Assembly (NCBI RefSeq): GCF_018919395.1
Contig: NZ_JAHLME010000006.1
Location: forward strand, 124,001 to 188,000
Direction of reading: 5' to 3'
DNA length: 64,000 bases
Source: Geomonas azotofigens
Lineage (GTDB): Bacteria; Desulfobacterota; Desulfuromonadia; Geobacterales; Geobacteraceae
In this document: in pieces, positions 25,642-36,138 of the stretch
Layout: each line of letters opens with the position of its first letter
Numbering within the stretch: position 1 is the stretch's first letter
Translations under genes and position numbers: made by a program
Notes under the pieces: model-generated
The model's database searches: none
Seen by the model: the letters and a program-made list of their open reading frames with translations, nothing else
Told to the model about the DNA's origin: nothing

Positions 25642-27678
25642 CTACCCCATCATCGCCTTCATCTTGGCGAAGAAATCCTCGGCGCTCTTCTCCGCTTCCT
25701 CCGGCGTCACTTCCTTTGCCACCCCGCTTTGCTGCACGTTCAGCACCGTCCCCGGGATTTCCTCCAGAAAACGAGACGGTACCCGCTCCTCGAGTTTGCC
25801 GTACTTCTTCCGGAACAGCGTCCGCGTCATCACCAGCTGCTGCCGCGCCCGCGTGATGCCTACGTAGCACAGGCGCCGCTCCTCGTCGATGCTGTCGTCC
25901 TCGTAGATGGCCCTTTTATGGGGCAGGATCTCGTCCTCCATCCCCACCAGGAACACGAAGGGGAACTCGAGCCCCTTGCTGGAGTGCAGCGACATGAGCG
26001 TCACCGCGTCCTTGCCGTGATCCTTCTTGTCCTTGCCGGAGAAGCGGTCCTCGTCCATGAGCGATACCTTCTCGATGAAGCCCCCGAGCGTCGCCTGCGG
26101 CACCCGCTCCTCGTAGGCCGCCATCGAGTTGATGATCTGCTCCACGTTCTCCACCTTGCGCCGCGCCGCCTTCTGGTCGTCGATGGTGCGGAAGATCTCC
26201 TCCTCGATCTTCAGTTTCTCGAAGAGCGCCTTCCCTTTCTCGGCCAGCCCCCCTTCCGCCCGGAAGTCGGCCGCGGCATCGAGCAGGGTATGGTGAAAGG
26301 CGAGCACCTTGTCCCTGATCGCCTCGGAGATCCCCTCGATCTCGCCCACCCGGCTGAACGCCTCGAACAGCGGGATCTCCTTTTCCAGCGACCACTGGTT
26401 GATGCGGATCACGGTGCTGTCGCCGATGCCGCGCCTGGGGAAGTTGACGATGCGCAGGAGCGCCACCTCGTCCAGCGGATTGGCGATCACCTTCAGGTAG
26501 GAGAGGGAATCCTTGACCTCCTTCCTTTCGAAGAACTGGGTGCCGCCGACCAGCACGTAGGGGATGTCCTCGAAGCGGAGCTGCTCCTCGAAGGAGCGGC
26601 TCTGGGCGTTGGTGCGGTACAGGATGGCGAAGTCGCTGTAGGGGGTGTCCTTCTTGAAACGTTCCAGCTGGATGCGCTCCACCACGGAAGTCGCCTCCTC
26701 CTCGTCGTCCTGGACGATGCAGAGATCGATGAGCGGCCCCTGCCCGGAGGCGGTCCACAAACGCTTCGCCTTTCTCACCTTGTTGTTGCCGATGACGCTG
26801 TTGGCGGCGTCCAGGATGTTCCCGGTCGAGCGATAGTTCTGCTCCAGCTTGATGGTGCGGCACCCCTTGAAATCCTTCTCGAAGTCGAGGATGTTGCCCA
26901 CGTCCGCGCCGCGCCAGCCGTAGATGGACTGGTCGTCGTCCCCCACCACGCAGAGGTTCTTGCAGCCGGCGGCCAGGAGATTCACCAGGAGGTACTGTGA
27001 CGAGTTGGTGTCCTGGTACTCGTCGACCATGATGTAGCTGAAGCGCTCCTGCCAGTGCTTCAAGACCGGCGGGTGGTGCTGCAAAAGTTCCGCGGTCAGC
27101 ATGATGATGTCGTCGAAGTCGATGGCGTTGAACGCCTTCAGCGCGGACTGGTAACGCGGGTAAACCAACGCGGCCATCATGTCGATGTCGTCGAGCGGGT
27201 TGGGGGCGAAGCGGTCCGGCGGGATCAGCTTGTTCTTGGCGCCGGAGATGCGCCAGATGATGCTCTCCGCGTCGTACTTCTTGCTGTCGGTGTTGACCTC
27301 GCGCACGATCTGGCGCACGAGCCCGACCTGATCCGCGGTCGAATAGATCGAGAAGTTCTTCTTGTAGCCCAGGCGTTCGATGTCGCGTTTCAACACGCGC
27401 ACGCCCAGAGAGTGGAAGGTGGAGAGCACGATCCCCTTGGAATCCCTGCGTCCCACCAGGTGCTCCACCCGCTCCTTCATCTCCTTGGCCGCCTTGTTGG
27501 TGAAGGTCACGGCGAGGATCCGGTCGGGCGGCACCTTCATGTTCAGGATCAGGTGCGCGATGCGGTAGGTGATCACCCCGGTCTTGCCCGACCCGGCGCC
27601 GGCCAGGACCAACAGGGGCCCCTCCGTGTGCTTCACGGCGGCGAGTTGTTCGGGATTGAGACGGGACAGATCGAGCAT
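25642..27678 (-). CDS. UvrD/Rep-family ATP-dependent DNA helicase
   Basis: 678-residue superfamily I 3'-5' helicase, close in length to Rep. Motif I is AGAGSGKTG (residues 26-34), motif Ia TFTNKAAKEM, motif II VDEYQDTN, motif III GDDDQSIYGWRGAD, motif IV QNYRST, motif V HSSKGLEF and motif VI YVGITRAR. The start at 27678 has GAGG upstream. Likely roles are removal of proteins ahead of forks or repair synthesis. It is divergent from ligA across about 210 bp, and convergent with the peroxiredoxin gene with 30 bp between. Confidence 0.93.
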   Translation of the reverse strand: MLDLSRLNPEQLAAVKHTEGPLLVLAGAGSGKTGVITYRIAHLILNMKVPPDRILAVTFTNKAAKEMKERVEHLVGRRDSKGIVLSTFHSLGVRVLKRDIERLGYKKNFSIYSTADQVGLVRQIVREVNTDSKKYDAESIIWRISGAKNKLIPPDRFAPNPLDDIDMMAALVYPRYQSALKAFNAIDFDDIIMLTAELLQHHPPVLKHWQERFSYIMVDEYQDTNSSQYLLVNLLAAGCKNLCVVGDDDQSIYGWRGADVGNILDFEKDFKGCRTIKLEQNYRSTGNILDAANSVIGNNKVRKAKRLWTASGQGPLIDLCIVQDDEEEATSVVERIQLERFKKDTPYSDFAILYRTNAQSRSFEEQLRFEDIPYVLVGGTQFFERKEVKDSLSYLKVIANPLDEVALLRIVNFPRRGIGDSTVIRINQWSLEKEIPLFEAFSRVGEIEGISEAIRDKVLAFHHTLLDAAADFRAEGGLAEKGKALFEKLKIEEEIFRTIDDQKAARRKVENVEQIINSMAAYEERVPQATLGGFIEKVSLMDEDRFSGKDKKDHGKDAVTLMSLHSSKGLEFPFVFLVGMEDEILPHKRAIYEDDSIDEERRLCYVGITRARQQLVMTRTLFRKKYGKLEERVPSRFLEEIPGTVLNVQQSGVAKEVTPEEAEKSAEDFFAKMKAMMG

Positions 27679-27680
27679 GA

Positions 27681-29894
<2,214 letters not shown>

Positions 29895-29916
29895 GAGTCG
29901 CCGGAAACATTTGGCA

Positions 29917-29950
29917 AACGGCGCGGCAAACGGACGGTTGCCGCGCCGTT
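29917..29950. terminator. Hairpin terminator between ligA and the second etfA
   Basis: AACGGCGCGGCAA and TTGCCGCGCCGTT form a perfect 13-bp stem with an eight-base loop. It serves two convergent genes. Confidence 0.8.
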
Positions 29951-29978
29951 GTTGGTTAAGCTCCGCGTCTTGCGGGGG

Positions 29979-30890
29979 TCACTTGGCAAGTTTTGCCGTC
30001 AGCGCCGGTACGAACTGCATCACGTCGGCCACCACCAGCACATCCGCCACCTCGCCTATGGGGGCATCCTTGTCCTTGTTGATCGCCACGATGAACCCGG
30101 ACTTCTTCATCCCCGCCAGGTGCTGAATGGCGCCGCTGATGCCGCAGGCAACATAGAGCTTGGGACTCACGGTCTGCCCGGTCACCCCCACCTGCGCCCC
30201 CGCCTCCATCCAACCGCTGTCGACGACCGGACGGCTCGCCCCGACCTCGCCTCCCAACACCTTGGCAAGTTCGGCGATCACCGGCAGGTTCTCTTTCTTG
30301 CCGACACCGCGCCCGGCACTGACAATGATCTCCGCCCTGGTCAGGTCGACTCCCTTGCGGACAGCCGCCTCGTACCCCAGGAACTCGGTCCTCCCCTCTC
30401 CCGCAACCTCCAGGGTCTGCTTTAGGGGCGCGCCCCCCGGCACCAGCGCCGGGAACGCTCCTCCCTGCAGGGTGAGTACCACGGGGCCGCCGACCGGCCG
30501 TACCACCTGCCGCATCTTTTGACTGCAGCAGGGACGCTCGAAACCTCCCTCGGCCAAGGCGACCACCTCGGAAACCTGCGGCGCCTTGAGCAAGGCCGCC
30601 ACACGCGGCGCCAGATCCCAGCCGTAGGAGGTGTGCATGAACACCACGTAGTCCGGCTTTTCCCGTTCCACCGCAGCCTGCACCAACCGCTTGTGCAGAT
30701 CGGGGTTGTACTCCCCGTACTTGCCGGCATCGGCCAGGTAGACGGTCCCCCCGTAGCTCGGCAAGGCCGCGTCGTTGCCGATCAGCACCATGGCGGTCTC
30801 GGCTCCCAGTTGCGATGCGAAGCCGAACAGTTCGTAGCTGTACTCCAAGAGTTTTCCATCACGGCTTTCGCCGACGAGTAAAACTTTCAT
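29979..30890 (-). CDS. etfA: Electron transfer flavoprotein alpha subunit, second copy
   Basis: 303-residue EtfA lacking the ferredoxin extension of the copy at 5677-7026. The FAD domain shows [47 protein letters not shown] and FIVAINKDKDAPI. The N-terminal domain (MKVLLVGESRDGKLLEYS) is typical. A Cys-Cys pair (RPCCSQK) lies mid-chain. It starts ten bases after the etfB stop with AGGGGGGGAA upstream. With no oxidoreductase gene alongside, it presumably shares the membrane acceptor encoded near 4.6 kb or serves a different dehydrogenase. Confidence 0.95.
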   Translation of the reverse strand: MKVLLVGESRDGKLLEYSYELFGFASQLGAETAMVLIGNDAALPSYGGTVYLADAGKYGEYNPDLHKRLVQAAVEREKPDYVVFMHTSYGWDLAPRVAALLKAPQVSEVVALAEGGFERPCCSQKMRQVVRPVGGPVVLTLQGGAFPALVPGGAPLKQTLEVAGEGRTEFLGYEAAVRKGVDLTRAEIIVSAGRGVGKKENLPVIAELAKVLGGEVGASRPVVDSGWMEAGAQVGVTGQTVSPKLYVACGISGAIQHLAGMKKSGFIVAINKDKDAPIGEVADVLVVADVMQFVPALTAKLAK

Positions 30891-30900
30891 GGTTCCCCCC

Positions 30901-31677
30901 CTAGCGCAAAACCGCCGTCTTGTCCTTGAGTATCCCGATTAGCCGGTCGACCTGGTCCGCAACCTCACCCTCCAGGACCACCCCACCCCCCTTCTTGGCC
31001 GGCGCGCTGAACTGCGCCAGCACCAGCCTGGCTTCCTCCTGCAGCAACTGCTCAACCGGGATGACGGCCACCTCTTTCTTCTTCGCCTTCATGATGTTGG
31101 GCAGCGTCGGGTAGCGCGGTTGGTTCAGGCCAAGTTGGCAGGTAACCAGGGCCGGGGTCTTCAGCCGCACCGTCCCTTTCACCCCTCCTTCGAGCTCCCG
31201 CTTCACGGTCACGGTGCCGTCGGCGTACTCGAAAGCGACCACGGTCGTGGCGCAGGGGTAACCGAGCGCCTCGGCGACGGCCACCCCCACCTGGGTTGAT
31301 CCCCGGTCGAGCGACTGCATTCCGGTGAAGATGACGTCGAAGCCCTCCCCCTTGGCATATGCCGCTATGATCGAGGCGATCTGGAAGGGATCCTTCAGGT
31401 GGGCAGCCGGGTCGCGCACGTGCACGGCACGGTCCGCCCCCATGGCAAGCCCCTTCTTGATGGCCTCCACGACACGATCCGGACCCACCGAGAGGAGCGT
31501 TATCTCCGGTTCCCCCCCCAACTGCTCCTTGAGCAACACCGCCTGCTCGATGGCGTATTCGTCGTACTCGTTGACCCGAAAGGCGAGATCGGTCTCCGCA
31601 TACCAGACGCCCGCGGCATCCGGCCGGAAACGAGACTCCATGTCAGGCACCTGCTTGACGCATACCAGGATCTTCAT
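30901..31677 (-). CDS. etfB: Electron transfer flavoprotein beta subunit, second copy
   Basis: 258-residue EtfB paralogue, first gene of a two-gene etfBA operon. Signatures include ILVCVKQVPDME, VNEYDEYAIEQAVLLKE, FTGMQSLDRGSTQVG and LNQPRYPTLPNIMKAKKKE. The start at 31677 has AGGAGG upstream, and a minus-strand promoter TTGACA-N16-TATTCT lies about 85 bp further up. The GMQSLDRGSTQVG loop differs from GKQTIDGDTAQVG in the first copy, so the two ETFs may accept electrons from different dehydrogenases. Confidence 0.95.
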   Translation of the reverse strand: MKILVCVKQVPDMESRFRPDAAGVWYAETDLAFRVNEYDEYAIEQAVLLKEQLGGEPEITLLSVGPDRVVEAIKKGLAMGADRAVHVRDPAAHLKDPFQIASIIAAYAKGEGFDVIFTGMQSLDRGSTQVGVAVAEALGYPCATTVVAFEYADGTVTVKRELEGGVKGTVRLKTPALVTCQLGLNQPRYPTLPNIMKAKKKEVAVIPVEQLLQEEARLVLAQFSAPAKKGGGVVLEGEVADQVDRLIGILKDKTAVLR

Positions 31678-31760
31678 AATGAACCTCCTCCGGCGTTACG
31701 GACAGTTGGCCGACACCTGCACCTTACTTCCGTTCGCCGGGAATGATATCGCTTACTTAG

Positions 31761-31788
31761 AGAATATAGGAGGAAGCTGATGTGTCAA
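31761..31788 (-). promoter_or_regulatory. Sigma-70 promoter of the second etfBA operon
   Basis: Minus-strand TTGACA (31783-31788) and TATTCT (31761-31766) with a 16-base spacer, upstream of etfB. Confidence 0.65.
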
Positions 31789-31877
31789 ACTTTTTCATGA
31801 GCTGGCGAGGCCGCCCGGGGAGGCGTACCGGCTCCCGCCGGGGAGTACGGGAAGATTACAGGTGGGAAACGGGGGAG

Positions 31878-32066
31878 CTAGAGCCAGTAGGCCGACTCCT
31901 CACGGCGGCCGCCCGATGTCGCCTTGTGCTTCAACCCCTGCTCCAGGTCGCACAACAGCTGGGCGAGTTGGCGAAAGAGCTGGTTTTTCGCGGCGATATC
32001 GTCGGTCTTGTCAAGATTGGCCAGGAGTTTCAGGTAGTTGGCATAAGCCTCGTCAAAGGTATCCAT
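31878..32066 (-). CDS. Small helical protein of unknown function
   Basis: 62-residue soluble, acidic-to-neutral protein (MDTFDEAYANYLKLLANLDK, then KNQLFRQLAQLLCDLEQGL) that is predicted to be almost entirely alpha-helical, with one Cys. The start at 32066 has GGAGGAG upstream, which supports translation; a start at 32102 does not. It lies between the etfB promoter region and the GGDEF gene on the same strand as both. I do not recognise a family. Confidence 0.6.
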   Translation of the reverse strand: MDTFDEAYANYLKLLANLDKTDDIAAKNQLFRQLAQLLCDLEQGLKHKATSGGRREESAYWL

Positions 32067-32181
32067 AGCAGGCTCCTCCAGTGTCGGCGCTTCGGGGCGC
32101 AAAGCAGGAGGTAACCTTTACCTTCAAATTAGATTTTTTTCAAGTGTTTTCTTAAAAAAAATTAACCAGAGCAGATGGGCG

Positions 32182-33102
32182 TCAGGTCGCCATCGTTTCC
32201 ACCCTGTTGCGGCCGTTCTGCTTGGCGCGGTAGAGCGCCTCGTCAGCCTGGCGGAACAGGGAGTCGATGTTGTCGACCTGCGGGGATGGATAGGTGGCGA
32301 CCCCGGCGCTGACGGTCACGGCCAGGTCCTGCAGGGGGGGCGGGAAGGTGAAATCAAGCACGGCCTGCCGCAGGCGCTCCGCGGCGACCACCCCACCCTC
32401 CAGCGAAGTGCCGGGGTAGAGCACGACGAACTCCTCGCCGCCGTAGCGCGCCGCGCTGTCATAGGCGCGCATCTGCTGCTGTACCACGCTGGCTACCGAG
32501 GCGAGCACGACGTCGCCGTTTTGGTGACCGTAGGTGTCGTTGACCTGCTTGAAGAAATCGATGTCGATGATGACCAGGGAGAGGCTCTCGCGGTTGCGCC
32601 TGGCCCTGAAGAACTCGGCCTCCAGCACCTCGGCGAGGTAGCGCCGGTTGAAGAGCCCGGTGAGGTGGTCGATGTTGGTGAGTCGCTTGAGTTGCTCGTT
32701 GGCTTTTTTCAGCTCGTCCTGCAGGGACTTGATCTTGAGCTGCACCTTGACGCGGGCCACCAGTTCGCCGGCGTCGAAGGGCTTGGTGAGGTAGTCGCTC
32801 GCCCCCTGCTCCAGTCCCCTGACCTTGGAGTTGAAGTCCTGCTTGCCGGTCAGCATGATGATCGGGAGCCCCTGCAGGTCGGGACGCGAGGCGACCAGTT
32901 GCAGGAACTTGTAGCCGTCCATGCGCGGCATCTCGACATCACAGATCACCAGGTCGGCCTTGCAGTCGATGAGGGTCTTGAATCCCTCCATCCCGTCCTT
33001 CGCTTCCCGGTACTGCTCGAACAGCCCAACATCCTGCAGGGTCCGTATCACCTGCTCCCGGATGGCAGCCGAATCGTCGATCACGAGTGCACAACTGGAC
33101 AT
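32182..33102 (-). CDS. Response regulator with GGDEF domain (diguanylate cyclase)
   Basis: 306-residue PleD-like regulator. The receiver has VIDDSAAIREQ, acceptor Asp55 in LVICDVEMPRMDG, and Lys in SDYLTKPFDAGEL. A coiled linker (QLKIKSLQDELKKANEQLKR) leads to a GGDEF domain whose active site is RYGGEEF. The inhibitory RxxD site (RAYD, five residues before GGEEF) is intact, so product inhibition is expected. It should make cyclic di-GMP on phosphorylation. The start at 33102 has GGGAG upstream. No kinase gene is adjacent. Confidence 0.93.
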   Translation of the reverse strand: MSSCALVIDDSAAIREQVIRTLQDVGLFEQYREAKDGMEGFKTLIDCKADLVICDVEMPRMDGYKFLQLVASRPDLQGLPIIMLTGKQDFNSKVRGLEQGASDYLTKPFDAGELVARVKVQLKIKSLQDELKKANEQLKRLTNIDHLTGLFNRRYLAEVLEAEFFRARRNRESLSLVIIDIDFFKQVNDTYGHQNGDVVLASVASVVQQQMRAYDSAARYGGEEFVVLYPGTSLEGGVVAAERLRQAVLDFTFPPPLQDLAVTVSAGVATYPSPQVDNIDSLFRQADEALYRAKQNGRNRVETMAT

Positions 33103-33225
33103 GATGTCTCCCACCGGCATGGCTCACAACAGCAGCGGCAGCGCCCGACGCCCCCCCCGGCGCCGCGGACGAGGACGCGGCCTGGAAAGCATCACGAGGT
33201 GCCAGAAGCCGCACGGCACCCTACC

Positions 33226-33384
33226 TTATGAATTTCGGAATGGCTTGATAAAAAAGTAGATAATCAGCAGGAACGGAAAGGAAGAAAAAGCCGCCTCGAG
33301 GTTCCCTTTGAAGAGCTGCCACGTGCCGAACGTTATTACGGCGACGGTGAATAAAATAATCAATACAGCGGCGAGTTTGTTCAT
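33226..33384 (-). CDS. 52-residue predicted membrane protein
   Basis: Found by direct reading: the frame starts MNKLAAVLIILFTVAVITFG and ends FFIKPFRNS. Two hydrophobic segments (residues 4-20 and 33-47) flank TWQLFKGNLEAAF, an amphipathic turn, suggesting a hairpin membrane protein. No good Shine-Dalgarno precedes the ATG, which lowers confidence. Base composition is more AT-rich than the neighbours. It sits between the GGDEF gene and a small unknown gene. The rest of 33103-33469 holds nothing I can support. Confidence 0.5.
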   Translation of the reverse strand: MNKLAAVLIILFTVAVITFGTWQLFKGNLEAAFSSFPFLLIIYFFIKPFRNS

Positions 33385-33469
33385 AGCGGGATAGTAACTA
33401 AAGTTTCAGGAAGTTGTCCAGATATTTTAGATCTGAAGTGACAGAAGCGGGCGCGGGGATGACTGCTGG

Positions 33470-33745
33470 TCAGGGTGTGTTCCAGTCCCAGCAGAACTTC
33501 AGTTCATCCTCGGTGACGAAGAGCTCGCAGCAGGTCTTCTTGAAGGAGGCTTGGTTGGCGGCGTTGTCGACCTCCTCTTGCACCTTCGTCTCGATGACTG
33601 AATCTGGAAGGTCGAGGTTCTTCTCGAAGGCCCCTTCCACGAGCCCCGGGCGCCACCCCGCCTCTTTGAGCTGGATCTTGAACAGCCCTATATGGATGCT
33701 GTTGTTGACGCCGTAATCGACCAGCAGGAGCACATTCTTGGCCAT
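33470..33745 (-). CDS. Conserved-looking hypothetical protein, 91 residues
   Basis: Soluble protein beginning MAKNVLLLVDYGVNNSIHIG, followed by an acidic middle (KNLDLPDSVIETKVQEEVDN) and an end with FKKTCCELFVTEDELKFCWD. The Cys-Cys pair and third Cys could bind metal. The first strand resembles the start of a small Rossmann or DsrE-like fold, but I cannot assign a family. The start at 33745 has GGGAGG upstream, so translation is likely. Confidence 0.65.
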   Translation of the reverse strand: MAKNVLLLVDYGVNNSIHIGLFKIQLKEAGWRPGLVEGAFEKNLDLPDSVIETKVQEEVDNAANQASFKKTCCELFVTEDELKFCWDWNTP

Positions 33746-33808
33746 GTCACACCTCCCTATCAGCTATGAGCCAGCCGCCATGCCACAGGCTGCGCGAACC
33801 GTTCTAGA

Positions 33809-34690
33809 TTACCACAAAAGTGCCCTTTCAGACTGGAACTCGAGCCAATTGCCGGAGATGGGATCCTTGAAGCGCAGCCGCCGTGCCAGAAGCTGCAGCG
33901 GCTTGTCGAAATCGTCCGGCCGGCTTGGCTGCAGGCGCGGGTAAAGCCTGTCGTTGAGGATCGGCACTCCCAGCGAACTCAAGTGCACCCGGAGCTGGTG
34001 CGTCTTGCCGGTGAGCGGGCTGAGCGAGAACAGGGAGTCTCCCCCCCGCTCTGCGAGCAGGCGGATGTCGGAGCGGGCGTTGGGCACTCCGGGCTCGGTC
34101 GCCATGACGAACCAGGGCTCCCCCGGCACCAGCCTGCTCTCCACGAGCCAGCGGTCCCTGCCGTCCGGCACCCGCCCCGCGCCGACCGCACGATACTCCT
34201 TCTCGATGCAGCCGTCCCTGAACAGCCCGCAGTAACGACCGCGCGTTTTCGGGTTCGTCGAGAAAAGGACCAGCCCCGCGGTCTCCCGGTCGATCCGGTG
34301 CAGCGGCACCAGGTGGTGGATCCCGGTCCGCTCCCGGAGCCGGTGCAAGAGGCTTTGATTGAGGTAGGCGCCGCCGGGGGTCACCGGCAGGAAATGGGGC
34401 TTGCACGCCACCAGCAGCTCCTCGTTTTGAAACAGGATCTCTTCCTCGAAAGGGATCTCCCGTTCCGCCTCAATCTCCCTGAAATAGAAGACCCGCTTCT
34501 GGGGAGCGTACGGCGTGGCGAGGCCGACCGGCGCGCCGTCCTCACCGAGCACCTTGCCCTGCGCGATGCGGCTCTCCCACACCTCGCGCGGTATCCTCGG
34601 AAAACGCTCCAGCAGGAAGGCGAACACCGTCGGATAAGGGTGCTCGAGCCTGGGCATGGTCACCTTGGCGGGATATTGGGAGATCGACAT
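33809..34690 (-). CDS. RluA-family pseudouridine synthase
   Basis: 293-residue RNA pseudouridine synthase. The catalytic motif is HRIDRETAGL (Asp134), and the C-terminal signature LTGKTHQLRVHLSSLGVPIL is intact. An N-terminal region of about 90 residues (FAFLLERFPRIPREVWESRI) may be an S4-like RNA-binding part. The start at 34690 has AAAGG upstream; a longer open frame adds 56 low-quality residues without a ribosome site. The target RNA is not predictable from sequence; tRNA or 23S rRNA are the family's usual targets. Confidence 0.88.
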   Translation of the reverse strand: MSISQYPAKVTMPRLEHPYPTVFAFLLERFPRIPREVWESRIAQGKVLGEDGAPVGLATPYAPQKRVFYFREIEAEREIPFEEEILFQNEELLVACKPHFLPVTPGGAYLNQSLLHRLRERTGIHHLVPLHRIDRETAGLVLFSTNPKTRGRYCGLFRDGCIEKEYRAVGAGRVPDGRDRWLVESRLVPGEPWFVMATEPGVPNARSDIRLLAERGGDSLFSLSPLTGKTHQLRVHLSSLGVPILNDRLYPRLQPSRPDDFDKPLQLLARRLRFKDPISGNWLEFQSERALLW

Positions 34691-34843
34691 GGCGGGCCTT
34701 TGACAAAAGTTCGGCAGGCGTGGGGATGCGGTGCGACGCCCTGCCGGCTGACAACCGGGAACGTCGGCAGGATAGCACGGACCGCCCGCGCAGGCAATCA
34801 CGCCGCAGGCCCGGCGCCCGAGCGACGGGCGCGACGCGGGACG

Positions 34844-34874
34844 AAAAAAGAGGGGCAACCCGTCGATTGCCCCT
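34844..34874 (-). terminator. Intrinsic terminator after the nitroreductase
   Basis: On the minus strand AGGGGCAA and TTGCCCCT form an eight-base stem, followed by CTTTTTT. Confidence 0.87.
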
Positions 34875-34935
34875 AGTGTTGGACGGCCGGCAGAAAGGGC
34901 CGATCACAAACTGGTAGGCGCCCCGGCGCCCGTAG

Positions 34936-35472
34936 CTACAGGTACGGGACGCCCCATTTCTCGTTGAAGGCGACCTGCGCCAGTTCCTTGCGCGGGCGCG
35001 GGTTGGGCGACTGGTCCGGATACCCAAGCGGCGTCATCCCCACGACCCGGATCCCCTCGGGGATGTCCAGCGCGCGCTTGATCTCCCGCTCGTCGAACCA
35101 CCCCATCCAGCAGGTGCCCAGGCCGAGGCCATGGGCGGCGAGGCAGAGGTGGTCAAAGGCCAGGGCCGTGTCGGCCACGAAGTACTCGATGCCGTTTTCG
35201 ACCCCGCTCTCGGCCGGATCTGCGCAGACCACGATGACGCAAGGCGCCGAAGCTATTGCCTTTTTGCCCGGATTGTCATCGGGAAAGGCATCGGCCAGGG
35301 CGGCTCGCGCCCCGGGCTCGGTCAGCACCAGGAAGCGCCAGCACTGCAGGTTCTTCCAGGATGGCGCCAGCCGCGCCATATTGAGCACTTGTTTTATTTT
35401 GGCTGGCTCCACAGGTGCAGGCTTGAACTTTCTGATGCTGCGACGGCCGGTGATGGCCTGAAAAATGTCCAT
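34936..35472 (-). CDS. Nitroreductase-family flavoprotein
   Basis: 178-residue FMN-dependent NAD(P)H oxidoreductase of the nitroreductase fold. It begins MDIFQAITGRRSIRKF, the flavin-phosphate-binding start of the family, and includes MARLAPSWKNLQCWRFLVL, DTALAFDHLCLAAHGLGLGTCWMG and MTPLGYPD. The start at 35472 has AGGAGAG upstream. It is divergent from a merR gene across 181 bp, so the MerR protein may control it. The physiological substrate is unknown. Confidence 0.9.
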   Translation of the reverse strand: MDIFQAITGRRSIRKFKPAPVEPAKIKQVLNMARLAPSWKNLQCWRFLVLTEPGARAALADAFPDDNPGKKAIASAPCVIVVCADPAESGVENGIEYFVADTALAFDHLCLAAHGLGLGTCWMGWFDEREIKRALDIPEGIRVVGMTPLGYPDQSPNPRPRKELAQVAFNEKWGVPYL

Positions 35473-35591
35473 GAACCAAACTCTCCTGATGTATCGTTGC
35501 CTCAATTGATACCGCAAAAACACTGTTTTGTAAACGATCATTTTTGGATAGCCCGCTTTTCGAGTTGGCGGGTGTCACCGCGGGAAAGCGA

Positions 35592-35620
35592 TTGACACTC
35601 AGAACGCCATGTTCTAGATT
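35592..35620 (+). promoter_or_regulatory. Promoter of merR with operator-like dyad in the spacer
   Basis: TTGACA (35592-35597) and TAGATT (35615-35620) are 17 bases apart. Within and at the end of the spacer AGAAC-GCCAT-GTTCT forms a perfect inverted repeat, the place where MerR proteins usually bind. Confidence 0.7.
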
Positions 35621-35653
35621 AGCTGGGTATTTATTTCCACCGTGAGGTTTTTC

Positions 35654-36067
35654 ATGGACATCATCAACGACGGCGAAGAGATAACCTCGATCGGGGAGGT
35701 CGCCGCAGCGCTCGGACTCACCACCAGGACCATCCGCTACTGGGAGGAAGTCGGCATCATCGAGAGCGTCCCCAGAAGCGATGGCGCCACGCGCGGCTTC
35801 ACCCCGTATTACGTGCGCCGCATCAAGTTCATCATCAAGCTCAAGGAGTTGGGGCTCACCATCAAGGAGATGCAGGACCTCTACGCCGCGTACGGCGAAG
35901 CGAAGCAGACCGAGCGAATGGTGCCGCGCCTGGTGGAAATCCTGGACGAGCACATCGAGAAGATCGACGACAAGATGGCGCGGCTGGCGTCGCTGCGCAG
36001 CGACATCGTCAGCTACCGGCAGCACATGCTCAACAAGTTCGGCACCTCCACGGCCAGCGGCGCCTGA
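35654..36067 (+). CDS. MerR-family transcriptional regulator
   Basis: 137-residue regulator. The N-terminal HTH reads TSIGEVAAALGLTTRTIRYW and then EEVGIIESVPRS; the wing and dimer helix follow (YYVRRIKFIIKLKELGLTIKEMQDL), then a long coiled coil. There are no conserved Cys residues, so metal or redox sensing is unlikely, and there is no large ligand domain. The start at 35654 has GAGG eight bases upstream. A dyad within its own promoter suggests autoregulation, and the divergent nitroreductase is the nearest other target. Confidence 0.88.
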   Translation: MDIINDGEEITSIGEVAAALGLTTRTIRYWEEVGIIESVPRSDGATRGFTPYYVRRIKFIIKLKELGLTIKEMQDLYAAYGEAKQTERMVPRLVEILDEHIEKIDDKMARLASLRSDIVSYRQHMLNKFGTSTASGA

Positions 36068-36138
36068 CGCGCCGCCCCTTCGCCCCTGCCCGCCCTCCCC
36101 TCACCGACGGCGCAAGGCGCCGCGAAACGGCACCCCAC

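Noticed and set aside
31782-32114. Plus-strand frame of about 110 codons next to the second etfB
   Set aside because: It lacks a ribosome site, is Arg/Gly-rich, and lies opposite the better supported 62-residue gene and the etfB promoter.
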